Origin: Bolinopsis microptera
Taxonomy: Eukaryota; Ctenophora; Tentaculata; Lobata; Bolinopsidae
NCBI RefSeq assembly: GCF_026151205.1
Contig: NC_087081.1
Coordinates: forward strand, 10,045,113 to 10,109,112
Length of the DNA stretch: 64,000 bases
Direction of reading: 5' to 3'
Position numbers and translations under genes: made by a program. This document shows positions 11,842 through 22,215 of the stretch, in pieces. How positions within the stretch are numbered: the first letter of the stretch is position 1; every line of letters starts with the position of its first letter. A model generated the notes under the pieces. It saw only the letters and a list, made by a program, of their open reading frames with translations. It did no database searches and was not told the DNA's origin.

Positions 11842-12272
11842 ACTAGCAGGAACCCGTTTACCCTAAAGTGGTGTCAAGATTCGAGTGACTAAAATAATTA
11901 TTACCTATTTAATTCGCGTTTTTGACACCACTTGGGAGTCAAAATTGTGGGCACTAAAATCCTTATTCCTTGGCCAATTTTTAATTTTTTCATGCTGATT
12001 TGAAGGCCATTAAAGCAATTGACCTAGTCAAAAAAGTTTCAGTTGTATATCTTTTGACCATTGTTAATGATTTGGCCCGGCGCGCGCTACTTCGTAGCTC
12101 GTGCCATCGGGCCATTTCGAGAAAAAAGCGGCGAGCGCTACTTCGAAGAAATTTAGACGAGTAACATCCGTCAATATATCTTTTGCGGTTTTTGCGGAAA
12201 GTCGCGTTAAAGTTGATGCCGTGGTGTCAGTAAAATGGCACGGATCCATATATATATATCGTCTCGCTTTAT
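11842..12272 (+). repeat. Dispersed repeat family R1, copy A (interrupted)
   Basis: Begins ACTAGCAGGAACCCG and ends CGTCTCGCTTTATA. It contains a short inverted pair, AAGTGGTGTCAA and TTGACACCACTT, about 65 bp apart. The element at 12054-12174 is inserted in it. Copies B and C lack that insertion. Confidence 0.85.
12054..12174 (+). mobile_element. 121-bp MITE-like element with 8-bp TSD
   Basis: Starts TTGACCATTGTTA and ends AACATCCGTCAA; the ends are an imperfect inverted repeat sharing TTGAC. Flanked by TATATCTT at 12046-12053 and 12175-12182. A sister copy is at 56474-56590. The interior is a strong hairpin: TGGCCCG/CGGGCCA outer stem and GCTAC-TTC-GTAGC inner stem (12086-12098). Reading frames across it are shadows. 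Confidence 0.85.
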
Positions 12273-12276
12273 AATT

Positions 12277-12606
12277 ACTAGCAGGAACCCGTCTACCCTA
12301 AAGTGGTGTCAAGACTCGAGAGAATAAAATAATTATTACCTATTTAATTCGCGTTTTTGACACCACTTGGGAGTCCAAATTTTGGGCACTAAAATTCTCA
12401 TTCCTTGGCCAATTTTTAATTTTTTCATGCTGATTTGAAGGCCATTAAAGCATTTGACCCAGTCAAAAAGGTTTCAGTTGTATATTTTTTACGGTTTTTG
12501 CGGAAACTCGCGTTAAAGTTGATGCCCTGGTGTCAGTAAAATGGCACGGATATATCCACATATATATATATATCGTCTCGCTTTATATATAGTAAGATAT
12601 ATAGTA
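12277..12606 (+). repeat. Dispersed repeat family R1, copy B
   Basis: Same start and end as copy A but without the 121-bp insertion. It lies head-to-tail directly behind copy A and ends in a TA-rich stretch. Confidence 0.85.
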
Positions 12607-12616
12607 AGATGATAGC

Positions 12617-12693
12617 TTACTGGGCCGCGCTCAGCCTGTCATTCCGCCAAATCTATATGTTAATGAACATAATAGCCTGGGGTCCTCAGGTAA
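12617..12693 (+). mobile_element. 77-bp micro-element with 9-bp TSD
   Basis: Starts TTACTGGGCC and ends CCTCAGGTAA. Flanked by GATGATAGC at 12608-12616 and 12694-12702. Second intact copy of the family seen at 11646. Confidence 0.7.
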
Positions 12694-12969
12694 GATGATA
12701 GCCTGAGGTCCCCAAGTAATATAATGCCTGACGGGCTTGCTAGATCGAATTCGAAGTAGAGGTGATAATTTTTCAATAGCATGTTTGTCGTCGCTCGAGT
12801 CCGAGACGTTAAGTTCGCGTGTTACAATCTGAATTCAGCCATGAAGTCATGACATGACAACCACATTAATTTGCAAAGCTATAAATGATAAAGCTGCGAC
12901 CTTTTATTCAGCCCAAAATCTTGATTCATGATGTCAATCTTGATTGACGATGTCAATCTGTCGAGATCG

Positions 12970-12990
12970 TTGCTCTGCGAAGCAGAGCAA
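12970..12990. other. Perfect 9-bp hairpin with GAA triloop
   Basis: TTGCTCTGC and its reverse complement flank GAA, so the core is GCGAAGC, a known very stable DNA mini-hairpin. It abuts the 12-bp satellite that starts at 12994. Confidence 0.8.
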
Positions 12991-12993
12991 TTA

Positions 12994-13202
12994 TCAACGC
13001 AACGATCAACGCAACAATCAACGCAACGATCAACGCAACGATCAACGCAACGATCAACGCAACGATCAACGCAACGTGATCAACGCAACGATCAACGCAA
13101 CGATCAACGCAACGATCAACGCAACGATCAACGCAACGATCAACGCAACGATCAACGCAACGATCAACGCAACGATCAACGCAACGATCAACGCAACGAT
13201 CG
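12994..13202 (+). repeat. 12-bp satellite CAACGCAACGAT
   Basis: About seventeen copies, one with a 2-bp insertion (GT) near 13077. Each unit contains GATC. Reading frames of 100-150 aa over it are repeat artefacts. Confidence 0.95.
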
Positions 13203-13599
13203 ACACTTTGATGCGAAGCAAGAATGCTAGTTTGCGCAGCGCGTCGAAGCGGCGAAGTCCTCCAATATCAATTTTTCATATCTCGAAGTCGACGATCTAC
13301 AAGTACAGTTGTGGTTGCGAGAAGATGCGCGGTGCATCCCAGTATGCAGTAGTGCATCGCGCTACAACCCAAAATTATGCGTATATGGACAGATGATTGG
13401 GAGCTGTTGGTCAAGAGACCAGTAATACTAATAGCATAGTAGGAGCGCAGAATGTTTGGGCCCAGAAAAACATGTTTAACTTTAATACCGCTATGAACCC
13501 GTCATAAGCCGGGGACTACTTTGAAAGTGATGATGCTGTGTTGTTGAAACTGAAAGACTTTCGACCAATCAAAGATGTATCACGGCCAAGCAGTTATGC

Positions 13600-13672
13600 T
13601 TGTACTTTATAAGTGTATATTCACCTATACTACAAGTTGTAGTATAGGTGAATATACACTTATAAAGTACAA
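13600..13672. repeat. 73-bp perfect palindrome
   Basis: Two exact 36-bp arms (13600-13635 and 13637-13672) around one central G. It starts TTGTACTTTATAAG. I see no target duplication. From 13700 to 14090 nothing further is recognised. Confidence 0.9.
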
Positions 13673-14094
13673 CAACTTTATAATTATAACACTCCTTTAA
13701 GTAAGGACTAAGGAGTGACTCCTTACATTAAACATTAAAGATAACTAAAACTTTCAATTATCAAAATATATATAATATAATATATTATATCGTGATCTAT
13801 AACGGGAGATTATAATTATTGATTAAGGATTTGCGGCATTTGTACGGGGTTGTAAAGTACAAAAGGATATAATTCGTAAAATTAAATTTAATGCTAGGAA
13901 TGCGGCACAGATCTTAATCAGTAAAATGACAGTGAAATAATGTGAAATTGTACTGATGTGTTTAGTATTGTGAAACTGATCTAGGTCATTCATAATTCGT
14001 CTTGATAGTAAAGTATTGTTTCGTTATTGTTATCAAAGCTTGTGTGTCTGATCATCGTGAAAGTTTAGGTAAATTGTTTAACTGTCAGAAGATG

Positions 14095-14600
14095 TTATAT
14101 ATGGTCGTTTAGAACTGTCCAGAGGTACTGAATTAAATCGGTTTTAAACACGGATGGCCTTGAGATTTCCCTTAAATCAAAATGAAAAGGGAGTTTATTC
14201 CAAAGAATATGTGTTCTGTAAAAGCAAGACTTAGATATGCCTGAACATCTGGTCTGGCTTGACGTAAGGTTTTGTGGAACTTGAGGAGAAATGTCACTAA
14301 TCATACTGAGATCGTCTAGATGTGATCGCCTTAACCTACTTCCCAAGTAAGGTGGAAATGTCACAACTGAGATGTCATAAAAAATTATGAAAATATAATA
14401 TATCCTTGTAATCAAACCTTACCGAGAGTGGAAGGATATTAAGTTCCTTACGCTATGAAGTACTTTTTTTGTCCCTAAGGCTCAAGTAAATATCATGAAG
14501 GATCCACTTGAGACCTCTTTTTTGTATCGATTCAAGTTTCTCCACCGGGGTTTCTGAATGAGGCCGCCAGACAATTGTGCAGTGTACGAAACCTTCTAAC
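14095..14600 (-). mobile_element. LINE reverse transcriptase C-terminal fragment, CR1/jockey-like
   Basis: Minus-strand remnant. A segment near 14520-14570 reads KLESIQKRGLKWIL. After a frameshift, 14095-14415 reads RLRRSHLDDLSM and FYRTHILWNKLP. This is the thumb/C-terminal region that also occurs in the LINE at 50505-51850 (KLEGLQKRAIKWIL, YFRTHSKWNHIP). At least one frameshift is present and the reverse transcriptase core is missing. Confidence 0.75.
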
Positions 14601-14685
14601 CTTTCTCAGGTATCGGGGGTGTCGGCGTAGTTGGTGGTTTATCACCTGTGTTTACCATCAAGGACGATATGGCTTGTGGATCGTG

Positions 14686-15458
14686 TTAGGCGCTCTGCTG
14701 GTATAACGTCAGCCCGACCAGGAATAGGAAAACGAGAATTGCTGCAATCCATGCAGCGATCGTTAGGTATCGTGGAATTGATTTCATCATTTCGATGGTA
14801 CCCTTAATGGGCTGATGCGACGCCACCAGTCTCTCCACTTGTTCGCATTCCTGCTGTAGGCGTTGCGTTTTAATCTGAAAAGCCTCCATGGTTTCCACTA
14901 ACTTGTCGGTTCCCACTGCAGGAATCGCCAGAGCTTCCAAGAGACTCAGGAAGGGTAGCCCCATCGCCGGTTTGCGGTATAAAATACCGTCGGGTTCGAT
15001 GTGGTTCGGCGCGTGAACGATAGTTTGACCAAAACTGACGCTATTTACGTTAACGGTCCACTCTACGAACAATATTTGGTAGGTCGGCATGTCGATTGCC
15101 GAGACCTCGGACGTGGTTTGTCGGTATGGATGGTGTTCGCCTGTCGCTGATGATTTCTGGGAGGCGAGTTGTACGTTCTTTTCTTTCGTGCGCAGTAAGA
15201 GTCCCATGGGAGTGGAGATGTAGGACTCTCTGGTGCACTTCATAGCTCGTCCGAAAGTCGGGCACTCGTGTTTAGGACGAACCACTGTCCCTTCCGGTAC
15301 ACAGCGTACGGAGGTGCTTCGAAACTGAGGGACGTAGTGGAGTTGTCGTACTGGTGTTGGGCTTCAAATCCAACTTGTCGAATAGCGAAGAAAGGTGCTA
15401 GTGTGGTGGTGTCCATATAGTAGTAGTATATCAGTTCTAACGTTGACGGTTTAGACAC
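14686..15458 (-). pseudogene. Membrane-anchored, envelope-like reading frame, frameshifted
   Basis: Two overlapping minus-strand frames (15240-15458 and 14686-15285) appear to be one gene split by a frameshift near 15250-15285. The upstream part has a possible Met start next to the duplicated repeat at 15428. The downstream part has a long ectodomain-like segment, a helical Gln/Glu-rich stretch at about 14810-14900, then a single hydrophobic transmembrane segment of about 23 residues at 14695-14765 and a stop. The same frame continues after that stop for about 30 codons with a Pro/Thr-rich, tail-like sequence. Ectodomain, helical stalk, one membrane span and short tail are the general layout of retrovirus-like or other virus-derived envelope proteins. 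I cannot name a family and see no polymerase or LTR. It could also be a broken host receptor. Confidence 0.4.
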
Positions 15459-15735
15459 TGAGTCTCATGTGGATGAGCATAGTTTATCCTATTTTAATGG
15501 GCGCTTACCATTAGTTTAGCATATTAAGATTTTTCCCTCTCGTGCATGCCAGCCGCGGACCCGAAACTAACCCCTTTCGGAAAAATCTTCATGTTGGCAG
15601 AGTAAATCAGTTCTAAACGGTCAACGTTAAGACACTGAGTCCCATGAGGATGAGCATAGTTTATCCTATTTTAATGGGCGCTTACCATTAGTTTAGCATA
15701 TTAAGATTTGTCCCTCTCCTGCATGCAATGCCCTC
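15428..15735. repeat. Tandem pair of about 174 bp
   Basis: The stretch from CAGTTCTAA through GATGAGCATAGTTTATCC to ATTAAGATTT occurs at 15431-15545 and again at 15607-15715. The second copy ends just before the TIR element at 15745. Confidence 0.8.
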
Positions 15736-15744
15736 GCCTATATA

Positions 15745-16954
15745 CAGGGTGAGTTGAAAATAGTGTGTAGAAAGTAAATGGCTCTAATTTTTTTGACAAA
15801 TGAAATTTCCACTTAATTTTTGCATATTTGGGTAATGAAAATATTTAAATATTATAATAATGCAATAAAAATACTTAATAAGTATTAATTTGCTCAACCC
15901 ATTGTCCTTTATTGTTGATAGGACATGTTGATAACGTGTAAGACAATTGTCTATAGCCGACTTGACTGTATTAAGGGGGCGGGGGGGGGGGGGGGGGGTC
16001 TTCGTGGAAATGTTCTCAAAATCGACTTTTTAGTTGTTTCTGATAGAGGGGTGTAATATCTATCAGATGCTTTTGATCCCGTGGAAAAATATCGTTCCTA
16101 GCCGAAATTAATGCCGGTCAAAGGTCAGCGCGTGTGTGGTAATTGTATTGCGCGAGCGATTTTTGATCGCGTGCCCTGAAAATCGAGTCTAAAAATCTAT
16201 CTTCTCCTACATTTTTTGAGAAATCACCCTGAAACTTTCAGGATATGTTCTAGGGATCATTTAGAAGAGATGAGCCCGACAACATTTTGAGATAGGCCTT
16301 TAAACGTGGAAAAATATCGTTCCTAGCCGAAATTAATGCCGGTCAAAGGTCAGCGCGTGTGTGGTAATTGTATTGCGCGAGCGATTTTTGATCGCGTGCC
16401 CTGAAAATCGAGTCTAAAAATCTATCTTCTCCTACATTTTTTGAGAAATCACCCTGAAACTTTCAGGATATGTTCTAGGGATCATTTAGAAGAGATGAGC
16501 CCGACAACATTTTGAGATAGGCCTTTAAACATTTTTTATTCGATTTTTAAAATCTTGGACCTCGTTTTTTGATGGTTTTTCAAGGTCCACGATTTTCAAA
16601 ATCGAATAAAATCTTTTAAAGGCCTCTCTCAAAATTTTGTCCGGCTCATATCTTCTAAATGATCCCTAAAACATATCCTGAAAGTTTCAGGGTGATTGCT
16701 CAAAAAATGTAGAAGAAGATAGATTTTTAGACTCGATTTTCAGGACACGCGATTTGAGAACCCCATTAGGACGAATTTACGAATTTTTGGAAAACTGCCA
16801 AAAATCAACCAAATTATGAGTTAGAATCAAATGAGAGGCAATAATGAAATTTGTAACGTTTATGAACTGATAGCAATTCACCTTTCAAAATTTGCTCCTT
16901 CATAAAAAAAATTATCGATTTTTACATTCTACACACTATTTTCAACTCACCCTG
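15745..16954 (+). mobile_element. Tc1/mariner-style non-autonomous TIR element, TA target site
   Basis: Both ends carry the same inverted repeat of at least 28 bp beginning CAGGGTGAGTTGAAAATAG. TA flanks each side (15743-15744, 16955-16956). Inside, a direct repeat of about 225 bp occurs twice (16081-16306, 16307-16532), and a third copy is inverted at about 16600-16760. A G-run lies at 15975-15998. No transposase frame is seen. CAGGG termini and a TA target fit Tc1/mariner-related MITEs. Confidence 0.8.
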
Positions 16955-18183
16955 TAAGTGTAATACCCAGACCCAAATCTCTAGCCATAGTTGTTTTAGA
17001 GTTGTGCATCATCTTTGGTTTAAACCCCCGATTTCTGCAAATCTAGATTTACGTTTTTCCCCAGGTAAAATCAATAAAAACTTATGTTTGGTCTTATTGT
17101 GCTTTCGAGCCACACTTAAATGTTTTCTGCTACTCTCAGTAATTACATAATTCTTCATAAATCTTCAAGTTAAACAATTCAATTGGAGCATTGGGCTACA
17201 AGGAAATGACACTTTCTGTAATTACATAATTCTTCATAAATGTTCAAGTTAAACAATGATTGCATCGGGCTACAAGGAAATGATACAAAATGAGTATAAC
17301 ATAATAAATTAATTCGACAAATCTCGTGAGCTTGGCTCTCCCATTGCATACCTCCCCTGCAATTTTTATTACCTGGCTGGTTAGAATCTTAATGTTTAAA
17401 TTATTTGCTATTAGTTTAAAAGAGAAAGTAATATTTTGTGACAAGGCAGAAGAAAGAAGATAGATTTTTAGACTCGATTTTCAGGGCACGCGATTTGAGA
17501 ACCCCATTAGGACGAATTTACGAATTTTTGGAAAACTGCCAAAAATCAACCAAATTATGAGTTAGAATCAAATGAGAGGCAATAATGAAATTTGTAACGT
17601 TTATGAACTGATAGCAATTCACCTTTCAAAATTTGCTCCTTCATAAAAAAAATTATCGATTTTTACATTCTACAAACTATTTTCAACTCACCCTGTAATA
17701 CCCAGACCCAAATCTCTAGCCATAGTTGTTTTAGAGTTGTGCATCATCTTTGGTTTAAACCCCCGATTTCTGCAAATCTAGATTTACGTTTTTCCCCAGG
17801 TAAAATCAATAAAAACTTATGTTTGGTCTTATTGTGCTTTCGAGCCACACTTAAATGTTTTCTGCTACTCTCAGTAATTACATAATTCTTCATAAATCTT
17901 CAAGTTAAACAATTCAATTGGAGCATTGGGCTACAAGGAAATGACACTTTCTGTAATTACATAATTCTTCATAAATGTTCAAGTTAAACAATGATTGCAT
18001 CGGGCTACAAGGAAATGATACAAAATGAGTATAACATAATAAATTAATTCGACAAATCTCGTGAGCTTGGCTCTCCCATTGCATACCTCCCCTGCAGTTT
18101 TTACTACCTGGCTGGTTAGAATCTTAATGTTTAAATTATTTGCTATTAGTTTAAAAGAGAAAGTAATATTTTGTGACAAGGCG
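16715..18183 (+). repeat. 735-741 bp direct tandem duplication
   Basis: 16715-17449 is repeated at about 17453-18183 with few differences; one is a 6-bp difference after CACCCTGTA at 16957. The duplicated block includes the right end of the TIR element and about 490 bp of flank. The twin 66-codon minus-strand frames at 17244 and 17979 are copies of each other and show no family signature. Confidence 0.9.
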
Positions 18184-20239
18184 GAGGTCGGATTTTTGAT
18201 GATTATGAGCTTTTATGTCAGGCACAAGTTTCTCATTCTCGCACCAAACTTGTATTATTGGCATTTTGTTAATATTTGCAAGTTAATAGTGTATTTCATA
18301 TTGTCAGTGTCTCTTTTGAGTCTCCATATGAGTTTGGATAACACGGTTGACGTTTCGTAGAACTCATTCTTTAAGCTTTGCAATAATTTGACCAACACTT
18401 TTTGAAAGCGTTTCAGTCAGACCTTATATCTTTATATACATATATTTATAAAGACATAAGGTATAAATATGATGCTCTGCCCTCCGATAATACATTGGCC
18501 TGGTAAACAGTTGATTTGATCTGACATTTTCACGGCAATGGACAATTTATTTTGTTTCTACAGTTGCAAGTTGCGGAATCTTGGTCGGTGGAGTCGCCTT
18601 GTGAGCTTATAGTTATAAATTTTGCAATAGTATTTTATTTTACCGTGTTTATGTTGATGACTTTGTGGAGGTGCTTTACGAAATACTTGTCTGGGATGTT
18701 GAAGAACTTCTTCCCAATATTAGTTTCAACATTTGATATATGTATATATAGACGCTTTGACAGTCAATTACTTATTCTGTGTGTGAATGTTTGGGACACC
18801 TTTTCAGTATGTGATCTATTGTTGAATTCTTGTCGCCAAGCAGACAAGTGCTCAAAGATGAGCTCTTTATTAAACAAATCCCTAGTCCCATGTCAACGCA
18901 CCTATCCGAAATAAAATTTGCTCGCACAAAACCTGGTTATCATGAATATGGAGCATAGTACTCAGCCTCCTGACTCCTGAGGGCCAATAACGGACATGGA
19001 ATCAAGTCACGTGATTCAGTGATAAGGTTTTATTGGATATATATTCTTAATACTTCAATTGCGAGATAGGCAACCTCCCCCAGTTAAAATTCACGTCAAA
19101 ACGTCCTAATACTTTAAATATCCTTGACGGTTTTGATTGCCCAATTCGACCTGGTTAATGAATAAAAGTTAAGAACATTCAAAGTGACATCCTTCTGACT
19201 CCCCTGGACCTTGAGTATTGTGTATTTAGGACTTTAGGAGACGTGCAGTATGATGGGTTGTACTGCCCCTTACTCACTTTGACTCGCGGTATGCCCACTA
19301 CAAGTTTTTTTTACCATTGCAACCCCTATCTCCGATAGTTAAGTGACATGTCAGGTCTTTTGGTTCGGATCCTAAGGTCCAATAGCAGGTGCTTGGTACA
19401 ACATTCATCATTTTATAGGATCTGATTTCATTTTTCCAAACACTCGTTTTATAGTACCCAGGGACTAACTAAGTTCCCTTTAGACTTCCTCCCGTGTGAC
19501 GATTCCTTCGCAGAGTATCACTCCCTGAGATATGGGTTTAGTCACGTGACATATTTTGTATGTGACGGGTAGAAATTATTTCCAGTCAAATCTCGTTAAC
19601 GCTTTTATTTTTGGAATTTCCAGAAGAGCAATTTATTGAAACTTTAGAAATTATAGGGAGTTATTTATCAACTATGGCCATAATTAAATTGAGATGAAGT
19701 GTTTTAATTAAGATAAAGCTGCTCAGAAGCGAGAAGAATGCATGGATTGCTATTACTTACAGTAGCATGCATATTGGACTGATGTTAAAGTTATGTAAGT
19801 GTATTTGTGAAGATTGGCAAGTCATACTGCGAGACTCAATAATTATCAGAGTCAAAAATCAAGGAAAGGCTAGCATACAAAGAAAGGTCACCATCACATA
19901 CTATTACACACTAAAACAAGTGACTAGAACACACTAGAACACTAGAACACACAATCTGAACTAACCATGCAGAACTCTAAACTCACTGTTACCACCTGTC
20001 ACGTGCTTATCACGTGGGCGTTTCATATTTTCTACCCACAACCTGACACATGCATCTAAACCCAAATCTGGGTGCGATTACGTGAAAATACCGCAGAAAA
20101 TAATAATCTAATAATGAATAAAAACCCCGAATAATTTGTTTTTGTCTATACATATAATGAACTTCCGCTCTATCATCATGTCCCGTTACACCTACTGTCA
20201 TAACATCACGTGTCATTATCACGTGTCATTTCCACTCAC
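18184..20239. other. Intergenic, no firm feature
   Basis: AT-rich. An open stretch at 18552-18914 (plus) follows an acceptor-like TTTCTACAG but has no recognisable domain. Several CACGTG boxes occur between 19995 and 20225. Nothing else can be supported. Confidence 0.4.
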
Positions 20240-20623
20240 CATCTAGCTCGATATCATCTTGAGACAGGTCAACAATCTCCGAGCTACTCCGAGAGTTGAG
20301 GTATGTAATTTGAGGATGATATCGAACTTTCCAAATTTGCAGCAGATAATATTGAGTTTCTGTTTGAGTCTCTGTTTGAGAAATGTTTTTTACAATCCGA
20401 GACTGAGGTTTTAATAATTGATAAAATTGTAGATTCTCGTGATTATAATCCCAGATAATGACATCAAAACGTAGAATTGGATTAGTATCATGATAGATTC
20501 ACGTTTAAAATAAAGTCAAAATAAAACACCGGTCACTAACCGAAGCTCCCCACATCGCCATTAGCTCCACCGTTAATTTTGTTCATAAGAGGACGATTTT
20601 TGTTAAATGGTATAATTGTTGTA
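20240..20623 (-). CDS. Two linked exons of an unrecognised gene (partial)
   Basis: Exon 20541-20623 follows a TTTTCAG acceptor and ends TTCG-GTTAGT. Exon 20240-20326 starts after GGAAAG and ends GATG-GTGAGT. Both junctions are phase 1, so the pair translates without a stop. The first exon gives 27 codons including RPLMNKINGGANGDVGSF. The second gives a Ser/Asp-rich stretch ending RSSSEIVDLSQDDIELD. Composition suggests an acidic, phosphorylatable, cytosolic or nuclear region. I do not recognise the family and find neither first nor last exon. Support is codon phase plus good donor sites; it could be a chance pairing. Confidence 0.35.
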
Positions 20624-20660
20624 CTGAAAATTTACTGAAATAAACTGAAACAACTGAATT

Positions 20661-20684
20661 TTGATTGATTGATTGATTGATTGA
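20661..20684. repeat. (TTGA)n microsatellite
   Basis: About six TGAT/TTGA units in a row. Confidence 0.9.
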
Positions 20685-20758
20685 GGAGCACTACCCAGAG
20701 GCATTACTCGGCACTAACGCCTTAAAATCTTTAATTACAATCAAATATAAATGATTGG

Positions 20759-20866
20759 GCGACATCTGTCCGACAGCGACATCTGTCCGAAGGCTGAATT
20801 AGGGATTTCGGATAGATGTCGCTGTCGGACAGTAGTCGTTTTTGGCGACATCTGTCCGAATTTCGG
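20759..20866. repeat. Inverted and direct copies of GCGACATCTGTCCGA
   Basis: GCGACATCTGTCCGA occurs twice in direct orientation at 20759-20790. It recurs inverted near 20808-20832 and directly again near 20846. This could be the edge of a small foldback element; no target duplication was found. From 20880 to 21430 nothing is recognised. Confidence 0.6.
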
Positions 20867-21430
20867 ATCATATTGTAATTTCAGTTCACATTCGTATTTC
20901 ACAAGCTCACGGGTAATCTCGTGACGTTCTAAAGCTGATGTGATCCCTTAAGATCTGATCCATCGATACGTGATTGACTAGTTGAGAACAGGATCGTGCT
21001 AGCCGTACCCTAACAAGCTGTCGATCACATCACAGGACATGAGTACATATAGGACAGCAGTATGGAGATCACTTATCGCAATCCATGACAATGGCAACCA
21101 ATCTTCAGTTTGTCCAATTTATCGACATCAAATGAAAATAAACTGTGGTAGTAAACTATGGCTCAGATCATATCTCAAATTGGACATGTTACGTATACAA
21201 ATTTAAATAGTACTATTAAGAATTTCTAAATAACTCTTATCTCTTGACATAAATTTAGAACAGCGACACAGGGTCTGAAGAATGCGCGGTGATATTTTTA
21301 TCTTGTAAATGACAGTGAAATTGCGCGGTAGCGATAGCATTGTAAAAAAAATGCTCGAAGATAGTCATATTTCGTTATGAGGTTAAAGTTTTGTTGCTCA
21401 TTATTATCAACGTATGTTGTACCAAATTAT

Positions 21431-22076
21431 TTAAATTTCTAAAAGTACGAAATTTGAGTTGTTCCAGTCCTTGTCATCCGGGTTAAGTGCTTGTGCAGTA
21501 AGCACTTGCTTGCTGACTGTAGACTTGAATGAATTTAGGAATTTGTCTTGTAGGCAAGTTGTGACGTATTTTATGTCCTTGTTAATAATGTTGACTGTTT
21601 TATTATATAACTTTGTATTGGCCCAATGTATAGTAAGACATGCTCTTGTCTGAATTACATAAACGGTTAAATGGTACTGCAAAGAACTCAGGTTCTCTTC
21701 TAGGTGCGTTTAAGTTTGAGACAGTGAACATTCTTATAATATTTGGTGGTGCAGTGTTAGAATAAACTTTGTGCATTAAGCATAATATACATTTAGCTAT
21801 CACGTTCGGTAAAGCTAATACTTCTAGTTCATTGAAAATTTCCTTTGTGTGTGAAGGTGTACTGTTCAGATCTTTGTCATAAAAATAGCGGTGGTATTGG
21901 TTATCTGCAGCGCGAATGCCCTTTTTCTGGGCAGAGAAGACTCTTTTAACGGAGTTTAGCGATCTTGTTCCCCAAACTGTGCAGCAGTAGTACAAGTGAG
22001 CCTGAACAAAGCTGTTGTATATCAACTTGAGTGCTTTGTTGTTGAATTGAATGAAACTAACTGAATTAACAAACAA
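21431..22076 (-). mobile_element. CR1-like LINE 3' fragment, broken
   Basis: The minus-strand frame carries SFVQAHLYYCCTVWGTRSLN, VFSAQKKGIRA and LMHKVYSNTAP, then shifts frame near 21610-21680 to LYNKTVNIIN and DKFLNSFKSTV. The same blocks appear in the same order in the element at 52790-54290, so the two are one family. The reverse transcriptase catalytic part is missing. Confidence 0.8.
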
Positions 22077-22215
22077 ACTGTATTGAAATTAATGTCTAGA
22101 TATAGTTGTTATGAGTAAAATGTGAGCTTTTTTTTAAACGTATCATTTTAAAATTGCTTTGTGAAATTTAAACTTTAAGCTAACTCAAACTGAAAATAAT
22201 TATTTCTACAGATAA

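Noticed and set aside
12994-13202. CRISPR-like array
   Set aside because: The units are 12 bp with no spacers; it is a eukaryotic satellite.
17244-18179. Two near-identical 66-codon proteins as a conserved gene pair
   Set aside because: Identity is explained by the 735-bp DNA duplication; the flanking non-coding sequence is equally conserved.
18552-18914. 120-codon hydrophobic frame after an acceptor-like site
   Set aside because: No domain, no matching neighbouring exon and a composition expected of AT-rich non-coding DNA.
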